A stretch of DNA of 64,000 nt. Source: Lactuca virosa. Taxonomy: Eukaryota > Streptophyta > Magnoliopsida > Asterales > Asteraceae. The notes under the pieces were generated by a model. The model was not told the DNA's origin and did not search any database. It worked only from the letters and a program-made list of their open reading frames with translations. Made by a program: the position numbers and the translations under genes. Location of the stretch: contig CAKMRJ010005634.1 in the NCBI GenBank assembly GCA_928212115.1, positions 174,652,283-174,716,282 of the forward strand, read 5' to 3'. Within the stretch, counting starts at the first letter, position 1. Each line of letters starts with the position of its first letter. This document shows positions 41,892 to 54,891 of the stretch, in pieces.

Positions 41892-44388
41892 TGTCACACC
41901 CCCAAACCGAGATGGCGGAAACATTCGGGGGCGGAGGACGTCATGTACAGTATCATAACAATGCACAATTGTAAAACAAGCAACAACATCCATTGCATTA
42001 ATAGAATAGTTAATACATGTGTGTTGTTTGTATAGTTGTAAGGCACCAAAAATGTATATATATCAAAATAAAAGACGAGTCAGAACATGCTCCGTCTTCT
42101 CCAAAACCTGACCCAGTGTGCCTGTCTACTGGTTCCCTGAGAATACAAGTTATTTTGAAAGAGAGTATCAACATTTAAGTTGGTGAGTTCATAAGTATTT
42201 AGTATCAAATGTTTGTAGTTTTATCATGAAAATGTTTGTATTTTTTTACTGAAAATATTTGTATACTTCCCAGAAAATCCTATATTTTCTTCTAAAAATG
42301 AAAAATAGTCTTTTACTCAAGACCCAACTGTTTTGAATGTTTGTTCTCTTGTAATAGAGTAAAAATGTATGTTTGTACTTGAAATAGTATAAAATGTATG
42401 TTTGTACTTGAAATAGTATAAAATGTATGTTTGTACTTGAAATAGCATAAAATGTATGTTTTCCATATTTGTAAACCATCTTTACTAGAAAAATAGTATG
42501 CATTTCTCATGTTAGAATATCACTATATGAATGTAATGGAAAATGAAGGTTTACAGTAGAATTGTGTAAAATACACTACTGATGCATTAACTGCCTTGTA
42601 ACCAAACTGGTTAATTAAGGTTTAAATGTGATTAGGTTATAATCATGCGTGTGATTAGTATAAAACACGACATTCTTCAGGCGTCGAAAAAGGTATGACA
42701 TTTGTCACCCGTGGACCTGCAGGTCCCACTGTAGCTAGCAGCAAGGTGTGGGATGGTCAATCCCGTATAGATCTATACACAAACTCACGCTCTCCCTCCA
42801 GGAGACTCTGGTTACAAAACATGACATAGCAAGAATGTTGCTATGCCAAGAAATAGTGTCTCACATTTTAGTTATCTTGTTCTTGTTATAGTATGTAAGT
42901 TCCTTTTTGTTCTTGTAAATGAATAGTATACTTTGTAATGAATAGAAATAGTATGTATGTATTGATTCATGTATTGTTCCTCTGTTCTAGAAAATAGTAT
43001 GTATTGATCCTCTAAACTATACCTATTATAGTTTACTAGTATGTTTGTTTGAACTGTAACTGATTTGGAGAAAAGACTCAATTGCCCAACGTATGCAACT
43101 GGGTTAAGTATGTACCTTGAAAATGGGGTTTAATATTCATGTATATATTTAGCAAGTATAACTATGATTTAGCCCACAGTCGGACTAGTGATCCTACTCT
43201 AAGCCCACAACCAAACAAGGAACAGGAGTCAAGGTATTTAGCAATAGTCCTAAGTCCGTTAAAGCATACTTATACATAAATATATAAATGAATACGATTT
43301 TGATAATAAACAGCAATGTAAAATAGTTTAAAAGAGTTTTTGAAATGATTTTAACAGCAATTATAAGCATAAGAAATCCTTTGTTTGTTTGTTTTCACAT
43401 GTAAATGTTAACAAAAATAAATTGTGTTTTACTTGTATTCCCCCCACCCCCTAAAAGCATTTAAAAAGGTAAATTGTAGGGGTATGAACTCACCTTAGGT
43501 GAGTGATTCGTTTGGATGTTCGATATAGGATGATTGTTTCCACAAGTTAGATCCCGAGACAAAACAAGTCCTAAAATGCATTTCACATGGCATATATGTG
43601 TACAATTAGTGAATATATAAGCAAGTATGTTAAGGAAACACCCAGGGATGTAAGATTTACTTACAAATGAAGTGTTAGAAACGAAATCAAAGGGGCTGTT
43701 TGGAGTTTACGACCGCAAACTATTCACGGCCCAAAGTGGTTTTCGGCTGTAAACACTTGAAGATTCAAAAGGTGTGTTCTTGGTGTTCTTGGTGAAACTA
43801 AGAAGATTCAAGGGTTTTCGGCTGAGTGTTCTTGATGAAAATAAGGAGATTCAAGGGTTTACGGCCTAAGGATCTTGGTGAAATGAAGAACACTTGAAGA
43901 TCCAAGAAAGATCCTAAGAAGATTCAAAGGAAGAAGGGTGATAGTTGAGAGAGAATGAGGGTTTTCGGTTGGTGTTCTTGAGAGTGAAAGGGTGAGTGTT
44001 CGGCTTGAACAAGAAGAAGTGAGGAAGGGTTTACGGTTCGGTCCCTATATAGGGTCAAAACTGATGGGACGCCTTAATTGGTTTCCACGCCGAAGGGATA
44101 AGGCCGAGATTTGCGGTTCTCATCCGTGAACCTCGTTTGCGGTCCGAAGTCTCACTATGCGAGGGTTTGCGGGTGCGAGGATTTTGCGGCTCGGATGCAG
44201 GTTCTCGGTTCCAAGTGTTTTCCCTCCAAAACACACAACACTTTTGAATACAAGGTTGATACACTTATAGCTCATTAATCTAACCATATTAAGATAATTA
44301 AAGAAACAAGTTTGACCTTTATTTGATAAGTTTGACTTTCGTTGACCAAGATTGACTTTTACAAGATTTGAAATTACGGGTTGTCACA
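41892..44388 (-). repeat. GypH 5' LTR
   Basis: 2497 bp, about 200 bp longer than its partner. Most of the difference is a segment at about 42295-42490 that includes a short tandem array. Palindrome GTATAGATCTATAC at 42775-42788. Confidence 0.9.
42361..42465. repeat. 28-bp tandem repeat in GypH 5' LTR
   Basis: Three to four units of AAATGTATGTTTGTACTTGA plus AATAGTAT. Absent from the 3' LTR (33640-33660), so copies were gained or lost after integration. Confidence 0.85.
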
Positions 44389-44393
44389 CCGAT

Positions 44394-45069
44394 CTAACCA
44401 ATCACTAACATAGCAACCAACCTATACCTAGGATACCGATCTAACAGATCACTAACATAGGAACCATCCTATGACCAGGATACCGATCTAACCGATCACT
44501 AACATAGCAACCATCCTATAACCAGGATACATATCATAAGGATCGGCCTTGGTGCCTTAGACCATGTTGATATAGTGAGAAGAACTCACCTCATAAATGT
44601 CGAACTGTAGTGATAAGATCAAGCTCCCGAATCCCAACCACGAACTCCACCACCTATATTCATCAATGATTCACTTCTGTAAATTCCCAAATTACCAAAA
44701 TACCCCCAGAAGTCAATTAGTCAATCCCTTGGTCAAAGTCAAAGTCAACGGTTAAGGTCAACAGTCCATGTTGACCCAAATCGTCGAGTGCAGTTCACTG
44801 ACTCGTCGAGTCCTTCCAGACTCAAGAAATCGTGAAAACCCTAGTTGACTCGCCGAGTTTCCAGACAACTCGTCGAGTCCATGCATGTCCGAAAGTCGGG
44901 AAAACCCTAACTGACTCGTCGAGTCGTCTCACTGACTTGCCGAGTCCACGCAGAAACCAACAACGGCTAATGTTCATTGGACTCGTCGAGTAGGAGCTGG
45001 AAATCGTTGAGTAGGTCCAAACATGTATATAAGGTTTTAGAACTTATACCTGGGAGTCGGGGTCTTACA
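44394..45069 (-). repeat. GypG 3' LTR, part 2, with internal deletion
   Basis: Corresponds to 62135-63507 of the right LTR but lacks about 700 bp (right-LTR positions of about 62736-63436). At the deletion point sits a short inverted copy of right-LTR sequence (44981-45003 against 63337-63359). The first 170 bp contain three copies of an about 54-bp repeat (GATCTAACMGATCACTAACA), also found at 62135-62270. Confidence 0.85.
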
Positions 45070-45086
45070 ATTCTCCGCCACTTGAA
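45070..45086 (-). other. GypG polypurine tract
   Basis: Minus-strand AAGTGGCGGAGAAT before TGTAAGACCCC. Matches the GypF tract in position (directly after the DEV stop and TTCAAGT). Confidence 0.75.
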
Positions 45087-48000
45087 CTAGACTTCGTCCT
45101 CGAAGTCTGCTGCGACGAACAATTCTGGATAGTGCTCTCGCATCTCTGCCTCCAGCTCCCACGTCCACTCGGATCCCCTTCGATGCTGCCATTGTACCTT
45201 TACCAGAGGTACTTCCTTGTTCTACAGGACCTTTACCTTCCTCTCAAGAACGGCCACCGGCCTCTCCACATAATTTAGGCACTCATCAACCTGGATATCA
45301 TCTAACGAAACTACCGCCTCCTCATCTGGTATACACTTTCGCAACTACGAAACGTGAAAAGTGCTGTGAATCTGACTGAGCTCCTCTGGGAGGTCCATTC
45401 TATACGCCACCTTGCCAATCCTGGCAATGATCCTGAATGGCCCTGTGTATCGGGGACCCAATTACCCCTTCTTCCTGAAGTGAATCACACCCTTCCAGGG
45501 TGAGACCTTCAGGAGTACCATGTCACCCACCTGGAACTCCAACTCAGATCGACGTCTGTCAGCGTAACTCTTCTGCCGACTCTGAGCGGTCTGCAACCGC
45601 TGTCTGATCTGCTGAATCCTATCGGTAGTCTGCAGAACTACCTCTGTCTGTCCCAACAGACTGGGGTGCGACATCTCCGTCCATACAACAACTCATATGG
45701 TGGAGCACTAATACTGGAATGAAAGTTGTTGTTGTAGGAGAACTCTGCAAGGGGTAGGTAGGAGTCCCAGCTCCCACCGAAGTCAATAACGCATGCTCTC
45801 AGCATATCCTCGAAAGTCTGTATGGTCCGCTCACTCTGGCCTTCCGTCTATGGATGATAGGTTGTACTGAAGTGCAGCCGCGTGCCCAGTTCCCCGTGGA
45901 ACTTCTGCCACAAATGGGAGGTGAACCGATCATCGCGGTTTGATACAATAGAGACCGGCACCCCATGGCGAGCAACGATCTCGCGGATATACACGTCGGC
46001 CAACTTCTCAGCCGATAAACTCTCCCATATCGCTAAAAAGTGGGTGCTCTTGGTCAATCGATCCACGATGACCCAAATAGCGTCAAAGCCCTTCGCCGTC
46101 CTCGACAACTTGGTGATAAAATCCATCATGATCTGTTCCCACTTCCACATGGGAACCTCTAGAGGTTGCGGCTTGCCATGTGGCCTCTGGTGCTCGGCCT
46201 TGACCATCTTGCAGGTCAGACACCTCTCCACGTACCAAGCAATTTCTCGCTTCATGCACGAACACCAGTAACTCAATCGCAAATATCGGTACATCTTGGT
46301 GGCCCCCGGGTGAATAGAGAAGCGAGACTTATGAGCCTCCTCCAGTACAATCTTTCTGACCCCACCAGATATCGGAACCCAAACCCGACCGCAACGGATC
46401 AATAATCCCCAGCTATCCTGCACAAACCGGGTGTTCTCGCCCCTAATCCTCTCAAGCTTCCAGTTCTCCTGACGCATACCCTCTGCCTGAGCTTCCCTGA
46501 TCAAGATCAGAAGTGGAGAATCCACGGATATCCTTATACATGTCACTGGGGTAAAAGATCCAACTGACTTGCGGCTCAGAGCGTCTGCAACCACGTTCGC
46601 TTTACCTGGGTGGTAAAGGATCTCACAGTCATAGTCCTTGACTACATCCAGCCACCTGTGTTGTCTGATGTTCAGGTTCGACTGATCCATGATGTGTCTC
46701 AGGCTCTTGTGGTCTTTGTATATGGTACAACGGACCCCATAGAGGTAATGTCTCCAGATCATGAGCAAATACCACCGCTCTCTGCATGAGGACCGCTCCC
46801 AGTCCCGTGATGGATGCATCACAGAACACTACAAAATCCTCAACTCCCTCCGGGAGAGGCAAGACTGGAGCCTCGCATAGTCGCTGTCTGAGGGTCTCAA
46901 ATGCCCTCTGCTGCTCGGGGCCCCACCGGAAATCCACCCCCTTTCTCGTCAGACGAGTGAGGGGTACTACAATCTTGGAGAAATCCTATATGAATCTCCG
47001 GTAGTACCCTGCCAATCCCAAGAAGCTCCTGATATCCGAAGGAGACTTTGCAACCTCCCACTGCATAACCGCCTCGATTTTGGACGGATCGACCAAAATA
47101 CCCCCTGGTTAACGAGATGCCTAAGGAAATGAACCTCTCGTAACCAAAACTCGCACTTCGAGAACTTGGCATAAAGCCGTTCTCGCCTCAAGACTCCCAA
47201 TAACTCCCGGAGATGCTCATCGTGCTGCTCTCTGGTCTTGGAGTACACCAAGATATCATCTATGAACACAATGACCGAGTGATCGAGCATCGGTCTGCAG
47301 ACCCGATTCATCGGGTCCATAAATACTGTTGGCGCGTTGGTGAGCCCAAACGGCATCACCACGAATTCATAATGTCCATAAAGATTCCGAAACGTGGTCT
47401 TCTCCACGTCCTCCTCCCTAACCCTGACCTGATGGTACCCAGACCTCAGTTCTATCTTGGAGAACCAAGATGCTCCCTGAAACTGATCAAAAAGGTCATC
47501 TATCCTCGGGAGTGGATAACGGTTCTTTACCGTCAACTTGTTCAACTCCTGGTAGTCAATGCACATCCGGTGTGAACCATCCTTCTTCATGACGAAGAGA
47601 ATCGGCCCTCCCCATGGAAAACTGCTCAGACGAATGAACTGCTTGCCTAAGAGTTCCTGCAACTATGATGACACCTCCTGCATCGTTGGTGGTGCCAACC
47701 AGTACGACGCCTTGGTGATAGGGGCCGCACCTGGCACTAGGTCGATCCTAAACTCGATCTGTCTCTCCGGAGGCACTCCGGGTAACTCCTCCGGGAACAC
47801 GTCAGCAAACTCCCTGACTATTGGAACCTCTGAAACCTCTGAAACCGAAATCTGATCCCTGACCCGCGTATCTACCACATACGCTAGATAACCCGCACAC
47901 CCGTGCTGAATGTACTGCTGAGCCCTGACAGCTGAACAAAACCCTGATCCCAAACTGGTGCCCTCGCCATAGACAATCAGTTCTCCCCCACTTGGGGTTC

Positions 48001-48321
48001 GAACCACCACTTGCTGACCCTCGCAGTCGATCATGGCACCGAAGCGACTAAGCCAGTCTATACCCACGATTACACACACATCCCCCATGAGAATCAGAAT
48101 CAAGTCTATCGGGAAGGATACCCCAAAGATCTCCAACACACATCCCCGACAAACTAAAGAAGCGGAAACCCCATGTTCATTGGCGATAGAGACTCGCAAC
48201 GGACACTCTAGCTCTCCTACCGGCAAACCGAACTCCCAACTGAATGATTGAGAGACAAACGACTGACTCGCCCCCGATTCAAATAATACCAAAGCAGGTA
48301 AGGAGTTCACTAAAATTGTAC
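45087..48321 (-). pseudogene. pol: GypG pol: protease, RT, RNase H, integrase, chromodomain (broken)
   Basis: Protease: TILVNSLPALVLFESGASQSF (48319-48257), where the catalytic Asp of D-S-G is Glu. Then a linker with IVGIDWLSRFGAMIDC. Stop at 47661-47663. RT: 47660-47130 with WGGPILFVMKKDGS, SKIELRSGYHQ (usual SKID) and FIDD near 47262. Frameshifts near 47120 and 46960. RNase H about 46930-46650 (VFCDASITGLGAVLMQ), another shift near 46770. Integrase: 46310-45848, zinc-binding part, MDFITKL near 46130, SNRDDRFTS near 45930. A stop follows at 45848. C-terminal region 45674-45087 has GDMVLLKVSPWKG, then a chromodomain-like tail ending DEV, as in GypF. Same family as GypF. Confidence 0.88.
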
Positions 48322-48389
48322 CTAATCACAGGTACAAACATATAAGCATAAAACAGATATAATTAGTAAGATAAGGGATATAAACATGC
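48322..48389 (-). other. Candidate intron between gag and protease, GypG
   Basis: 68 bp on the minus strand, GCATGT...GATTAG, AT-rich. It sits in phase 1 of the same Gly codon (GTT-G|...|GT-ACA) as the 70 bp segment in GypF. Its 5' end is GC rather than GT, a rarer but known donor (or a decayed GT). Without splicing gag runs through it and stops at the TAG that contains the acceptor AG (48324-48322). Removal joins the gag and protease frames. Confidence 0.58.
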
Positions 48390-49641
48390 CAACAACCACG
48401 TCTGGTGCTGCCCTGGCCTCCTCTGCTGTAAGCTGGAAGGCGCATCCCTGAGCCCTCGGGGGCGCTGCTCTACCCTGACTCTCGTCAGTAATCGTCAGTG
48501 TAGCCGGCGCTGGAGCCTGCACCGACCTGCCAGCGAGCTGTGGACAGTTGGTCTTCACGTGACCAACTTGATGAAAGTGGTAGCAGATCCTCATATCCTG
48601 AACCGGGGCTAGCTGGCGACAATCCATCGCAAAGTGCCCCTCCTGGCCGCATTTGCGGAACGCGCTACCCGATCTGCAAACCCCAGAGTGACCCTTCCCG
48701 CACTTGCCACAAGTGCGGCCATACTGGCCTCCCGACCTAGAATCAGCGGTCTTAGACCACTTCGGCGCCGGCCGTGACTGTGTCGGGGCCTGCCTCTGCT
48801 CTCTCAGCTGTAACTCAATCTCAAGTCCCCGCCGCCTAGCGGCCTCCTGTAACTCCAGCAAGGTATCACATCGTTGGATAGCAACAAAATGACGGATGTC
48901 AGTATTGAGCATGCTCAGATAACGTGTCATCTGAGCCTTCTCAGAAGCAAACTCCGGGAAAAACATCTCCCTCTCCGTGAACATACGGGTGATCTCCGTC
49001 ACCGTCTCACTATCCTGTCTCAACTCCAAGAACTCCTGAGCTAACCGTTCCCGCTCGACCCATGGAATGTAGCGAGCGCGGAACATATCCCTGAACTGCT
49101 CCTAAGTAAGCGCAACTCTCTGGTCATCAGTGTAAGACCCAATAATCAACCTCCATCAGTCCTTTGCCTCGGACCTCAGCAGGTTCAGGTCACATCTGAC
49201 CTTCTGGTTAGTAGGACATCAACATGTGAAGAAACACCCCTCCATGTCAGAAAGCCACCTCATGGCTTTTATGGGGTCCTCAGTCCCATCAAAACTAGGG
49301 GGCTTCGTGTTATCGAAGTCCCGGTACTAAAAAGCCCGACCGGCGCCTCCCCCTGCCGCCGTTACAGCTGTTGTAGCTGCTGCGGCAGCCGTCTCAGCAA
49401 GGGCTGCATATTGCTCGTCGAAATACCCAACCATGGCGGTCTTAATAGACCCAAACATCTCCGACAGTTGTACCCAGAACAGAGTATCAACCTCATCATG
49501 CAGGATGTCTCGAATTCTGGCGTCCAGCTCATCCGCCCTCATCTGACCAACAACCTCGGGCACTGACGGTCCCTCTTGACCACCATCTCCTGATCCTGAT
49601 CCTGATCCGGATCCAGTCACAAAGCGTCTCGTAACCACCAT
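48390..49641 (-). pseudogene. gag: GypG gag (broken)
   Basis: Starts MVVTRRFVTGSGSGSGSGDGG at 49641 and is open to 49327, where a stop follows. The capsid core (49326-49087) is in disturbed frames. From 49086 the frame is open again: FRARYIPWVERERLAQEF and EFLELRQDSETVTEITRMF are the retrotransposon gag core. The nucleocapsid follows, with CGKCGKGHSGVC, CRQLA and CYHFHQVGHVKTNC (48750-48540); the last keeps CX2-like spacing with F for C. The end AEEARAAPDVVVG meets the intron-like segment. Confidence 0.82.
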
Positions 49642-50409
49642 ACTGAAAATATACTAGGAAAATATCAGATAATCCGCATGAATAACAGGGAACCAACTCC
49701 CAACTAAACCCCAGGGGTTGTGACTTCCTTGATACGCGTATGGGTCCTGTGCTTTCAGTAGTACGGGCCCATACTACCTTCCACACCTACCCATATTTGT
49801 CTCAAGTATCATCACAATGCCCTAACAATATACATAAACATAGCGAGAGCTCAATCCTCAATCCTAGAGGAATGTTAAATATCTCATACTGGCCTACCGA
49901 CCTCGCACAACCCTCCCATGAAACTTCCACCAACCCTGCAACACTCGTGTATGCTAGCCATACATAAAGATGGACCCTATAGACTTTCGGATACCTGATC
50001 CTACCCTAAGCCCTTCATCAAACAAGAATAGGAATTAAGGCCAAACCAAACATTCTCAGGATATAAGATCTTAATTATGTACAACCGTGATGCATACACT
50101 AAACAACTACAGTAACGATGTCAATTTCATATAAGGAAAACCCTAGGCTACCAGGCATCCTATAATCAGGCAATTCTATCATGTAATTCTTGAAGATCCC
50201 TAGCCTAGTACTAGCATGTTGTTCTAACAAATCAAAAAATCAAATAATCCGTAAGGTATTTTGGGGTAATTTCACGGGCTTCGGCTGATTGTACACTTGC
50301 ATCCTCCTTTGGTATTTTGAAAACTATTTAAAAAAATCATTTTAAATTCTTGTCCTTAGTCTGAGACTGGAGACACTCGAGTGTTTCCTCGAATTCACTC
50401 AAACCAAGA
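49642..50409 (-). other. GypG 5' leader
   Basis: About 770 bp between PBS and gag, no credible ORF. It shares several blocks with the GypF leader (12730-13010), such as GTAGTATGGGCCCGTACTACTGAAA.. in part, and ends in an acceptor-like TATTTTCAG before the ATG. Confidence 0.6.
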
Positions 50410-50420
50410 CTCTGATACCA
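50410..50420 (-). other. GypG primer binding site (tRNA-iMet)
   Basis: Minus-strand TGGTATCAGAG, three bases inside the 5' LTR. Confidence 0.9.
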
Positions 50421-50423
50421 ACT

Positions 50424-51023
50424 TGTAACATCCTTAAAATCATGCCAAATTAAAACTTTTTTTTAAACATTTCCAAACCAATGATTATTACAAAACTTGT
50501 TTTCAAAATAGTATAATGTTAGAGTATCCCAGAATCAAATCATGAAAACATAAGGAGGTGTATGATCACGCCTTCGCCTTCCCGCGATCATCAGAAGTAC
50601 CTGAAACAAAATCAACAAATGTAAGCCCAAAGCTTAGTGAGTTCCCCCAAAATACCAATGCCATACAGATATAACCATATCATATAAATAAACATAACAT
50701 GCATAATAAGACATCAGTCTGACTGGACCGCCTCACAGGCCATCAGTCTGACTGGACTGCCTCACAGGCCATCAGTCTATCTGGACCGCTCTTCAAGCCT
50801 TCGGCACGTCTGGACCGCCTCTTAGGGCCTTCGGCCTATCCGGACGGCTCGTCGAGCCTTCGGCCTGATTAGTATGCCCTAATCGGGTCTGCAGTCTATC
50901 CGGTCCGCCCTGGGTATCTTGGCCTACAACACAAAGCAGGACCTGCCTAAACCCAATCCCCCAAACCAACAAACATGTGCACATAAAAATCATACGCTAG
51001 CTAGCATTTACAAGTAATCATAC
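50424..51023 (-). repeat. GypG 5' LTR, part 1
   Basis: TGTAACATCC start, continues at 62135 beyond GypI. The 29-bp minisatellite lies at 50712-50915. Confidence 0.9.
50712..50915. repeat. 29-bp minisatellite in GypG 5' LTR, seven copies
   Basis: First two units (50712-50740, 50741-50769) are nearly identical: CATCAGTCTGACTGGACCGC plus CTCACAGGC. Later ones drift. One more unit than the partner array at 32906-33082. Confidence 0.82.
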
Positions 51024-52189
51024 TGTGACAACCCGAAATTTCCATTCGTACAAACCCTTCAGTCAAGCACTTTAAATAAAATTCAAATACATTTCTGCTA
51101 ATTTTAGCCGGTTTAAAGTCCGTTTGAGTGTTTTTAATATTTGTTCTTCAAAAGAACGAATAAAAGGAAGTATATTCTAGGACTATGGGGCATCAACGAA
51201 TCAACCAACACCTTGGTTAAGTGTTCACGGCCAAACAAATGGGGTTTGTGCCGTGAACTCCTTCTAGCCATAAACTCATGCATATAGCATGAGTTTACTC
51301 CCCATTTCTCTCATTCTTCACTTCCTAGCTCAAGAACTCCCAGTTTCTCTCTCAAGTATCATAACCTCTATCTTTCAATCTTCCAAAAACGTAAGTGTTT
51401 CTTCACTTGATTTGTTGTTATAACCTCTTATCTAGTAGTTATACATCATTTCATCCATGAAATCTTCACTTTTTCTTAGATCTTCAAGTGTTCTTCAAAA
51501 CACCAAGAACACCAAGAACACACACTAGTGTTCTTGGGCCTTAAACACTCTTGCAAGCTTCCTATAAGTAAGTACACCCCTCTTAACTAGTTATGTGCTT
51601 ATATTACTTGTTAAACCCTTGAAAAACACCAAGAACCCCCAAGAACACATGGGTTTACGGCCAAGACAATCTCCTTGGGCCGTAAACACCATTAGGTGAT
51701 GCATAAGTGCCACCATTACCTTCTAGGGCTTGGATATTGGACTAGAACCTTGCATGCATGACTAAGAACCTTAAATCACGAAATGGTAGGAATTCCCAGG
51801 AGTTTATGGCCGTAAACCCACTAGGGTCATAAACCCTAGGCCGTAAACTCCATAAAAGTTGGTCCTTGGGCCGTAAACTCTAAAGGGTGGTGAAATTGTG
51901 CCCCTATTGCTTCCTAAGTCTTGGACTTGATCATAGGACACTTAACCTTGACTTCTAGATCCCTAAAGCACAACATGGTAATTACCATGAGTTTACGGCC
52001 GTAAACTCATGGGGAAGTGACCATTGGCCGTAAACTCATGTGGTGCTACCATATGGGCAGTAAACTCGAATGTGAGGCCATACTATCTTTAGATGCAACC
52101 TTTAGGTACTTCTAACACTTGAAGCAAGGTGTTTTCCATGTTTTAGAGTGTTTATACTTGCTTAATTGGTGTTATAATCACTAATTAGA

Positions 52190-52310
<121 letters not shown>

Positions 52311-53315
52311 AAATAGGATCATTGTGTGTGTTCAAGCCTTCACTTGACACCTAGCACCGGGTCCAACACTTCCATCCAAACCACTCACTACAGGTGAGTT
52401 CATACCCCTTAATTAACTTTTTAAATGTTTTTAAATGCTTTTATTGGGGGGGGGGGGATAAAAGTTGAATCATGATAGTTATTATATCAATCACATGTGA
52501 TTAATAACTATCAAACTATGGATTTACTACACTTTTAGCTGTTTTACCAAGAAAACTACTTCAAAATGATTTCTCGAACGCTTTTACACGTTAAACTCTT
52601 TATCAAACTTGTTTTCTATACTACACCTTTCCTTTCAAATTCTGTTATAACTATGTTTTAAACAAAGGTTTTCATGTACTTCAACTGTGTTCCAAATAAG
52701 GGATTTCTTATACTTTAAACCGTTTATATCAAACAAACTGCTTTTAAATCGTTTTATAAATTGACATCAAGTCATCAAGTCTTATTATTAAGCTATTCAA
52801 ATGTTTTACAAAACTTCTTTTAAACCTTTATATTGTCAAATGCATGCCTATATATGTATAGTTATATAAGTAATGTTTAAAGGACTTAGGACTGCTAACT
52901 CGCTTTAATTCCTTTTCCTTGTTTGGATATAGCCTTAAGGTGTCGGTTATTTGTCCGAATGTCGTCTAACTATTAGTTATATATTATGTATACATATATA
53001 GATATAAAAGTTCTATCAGTCAGTTCAGTACCTTTGAGTAGCAAAGGCATACTTTCATTCATTCATATACATACATTACTAGTAACTATAATAGGTATAG
53101 TTTAGGAGATAATATTTACTATTCCTAGTACAAGGAATCACACAAGAGTCAGTTCATTCATGAGTCTACACAAACATTTGAATACTATAAATAGAATGTC
53201 ACCATACTACATATGACACCGGAGGGTCATCAGTTATTCAGCCGTCGATCAGCATGGTTACATACGAGTTCACATTCAAACCTTTAATTAACCAATTAAG
53301 AATTAAAGCCCAAAT

Positions 53316-53605
53316 AGACTTTTCGAGGCGTATCGTCCATTTGATACCACCTGGAGTCTGCATTTCATTTCTTAGACTTTTCGAGGCGTATCGTCCATTT
53401 GATACCACCTGGAGTCTGCACTTCATTTCTTAGACTTTTCGAGGCGTATCGTCCATTTGATACCACCTGGAGTCTACACTTCATTTCTTAGAGTTTTCGA
53501 GGCGTATCGTCCATTTGATACCACCTGGAGTCTGCATTTCATTTCTTAGACTTTCCTAGGCGTATTGTTCATTTATACCACCTGGAGTCTACATTTTTAC
53601 CGCGT
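53316..53605. repeat. 58-bp tandem repeat, five copies, GypI 5' LTR
   Basis: Starts at 53316, 53374, 53432, 53490 and 53548, exactly 58 bp apart. Each unit contains TTTCGAGGCGTATCGTCCAT and CCACCTGGAGTCTGC. The last unit is more diverged. Confidence 0.95.
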
Positions 53606-54216
53606 CGTGTTTATCCTACACAAATGGATATGATTTCAAGGATTATACAATTTTCCCTATTACTTTTATCTTGTGAAACATTCACATAAACGATGAGGTA
53701 GACTATATTTTGATAATAATAGTTATTCAGGGGAAAAACCTTCATTTTTACAGAGGTTCAAACCTTCAAAACACTCGGGTCTTGGTAGAAGACTACTTTT
53801 TATACTAGTAGGAAATATGGGATTTTCTAGGGTTTTTCATACTTATACAAACTTTTTCATCAAACATTTACAAGTCTTTCCTTTACAGTTTTACAAATCA
53901 ATGACACTAAAATACTTATGAATTCACCAGCTTAAATGTTGATCTACGCTTTCAAAATAACTTGTATTCTCAGGTCACCAGTAGACAGGTACGATGACCA
54001 GGTCTTGAGAAGACGGAGCAGTCAAGACTCGTCTTTTATTTTGATTTCTTATATTCATGTCTTATTCTATGAAAGAACACACATGTATTAAAATCTTACT
54101 ATCAATGCAATGGATGATGTTGATGCTTGTTTACTACTTTACACTGTTGTGATACTTTACATGACGTCCTCCGCCCCAGAACGTTTCCGCCGTTCTTGGT
54201 TTTGGGGTGTGACAGA

Positions 54217-54229
54217 TTGGTATCAGAGC
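54217..54229 (+). other. GypI primer binding site (tRNA-iMet)
   Basis: TTGGTATCAGAGC two bases after the LTR end. Confidence 0.92.
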
Positions 54230-54891
54230 ATTGTTTATAGTGAATTGAGTATACCAACGCATAAAAGATATAAAGACTATAAATACAATGGGATTAAAAT
54301 ACTCTGACCAAGAGTTTATACTTTTAAATAATAAAATATTTAACTAAGTATACATGCCTGCATTCATACTAAAATCAGTGTTACAATGACAAAAACAAAA
54401 GTATTACGATTGTTGAATATCACAAGTAAGATCGGGGATGTATGGTCAGTCCTGGGAGTGGCATAGCCTGATCAACTATGCTGGTCCGAGGAGTGATTAG
54501 CATATGCCCAAGAATGGTTGTGATATGGCAACAAGTCTAAAAACTTACCAACACTACCACAATGAAAGCATTAGGAGTATTTTGTGTTACTATAATTACT
54601 TAGTTGAGAACTAAAGATCTTCATTAATAGGTCAATAGTTGCTAAGTCGATACACTAAGCTTATATGTAACTAGGATGACATAGATTTAGAATCTGTGAA
54701 ATTTTGCCTTACCCCCTGTTCCTTGTGAATTTGGAGTTAAGGTCACTTATTCGAAGGCCTATCCTGTTTTGATTACATATAACTGGTATGCACTTTACAA
54801 ATATTAAAAGTAACTGATGAAGATTATCATATAATTATCTAGCTAGTACGCCTAATAATTATTTCGTTACTCCAATTCTCGCGTAGATAAC
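54230..54891 (+). other. GypI 5' leader
   Basis: 660 bp with no credible ORF. It ends in an acceptor-like CTCGCGTAG seven bases before the ORF0 ATG. Confidence 0.55.

Larger units (their letters stand above)
33239..44388 (-). mobile_element. GypH: gypsy (Tekay-like) retrotransposon in GypG LTR
   Basis: LTRs 33239-35539 and 41892-44388, ends TGTCACACCCCC and GGTCACA/TTGTCACA. Flanks CCAAT (33234-33238) and CCGAT (44389-44393) fit a 5 bp duplication with one change. Interior on the minus strand: PBS, ORF0, gag, pol with chromodomain, PPT. gag and pol lie in the same frame without the intron-like segment of GypF and GypG. Stops and shifts disable it. Confidence 0.9.

Noticed and set aside
53316..53605. 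Five evenly spaced 58-bp units, looking like a CRISPR array
   Set aside because: The units are contiguous without unique spacers, lie in a plant LTR and recur in the partner LTR.
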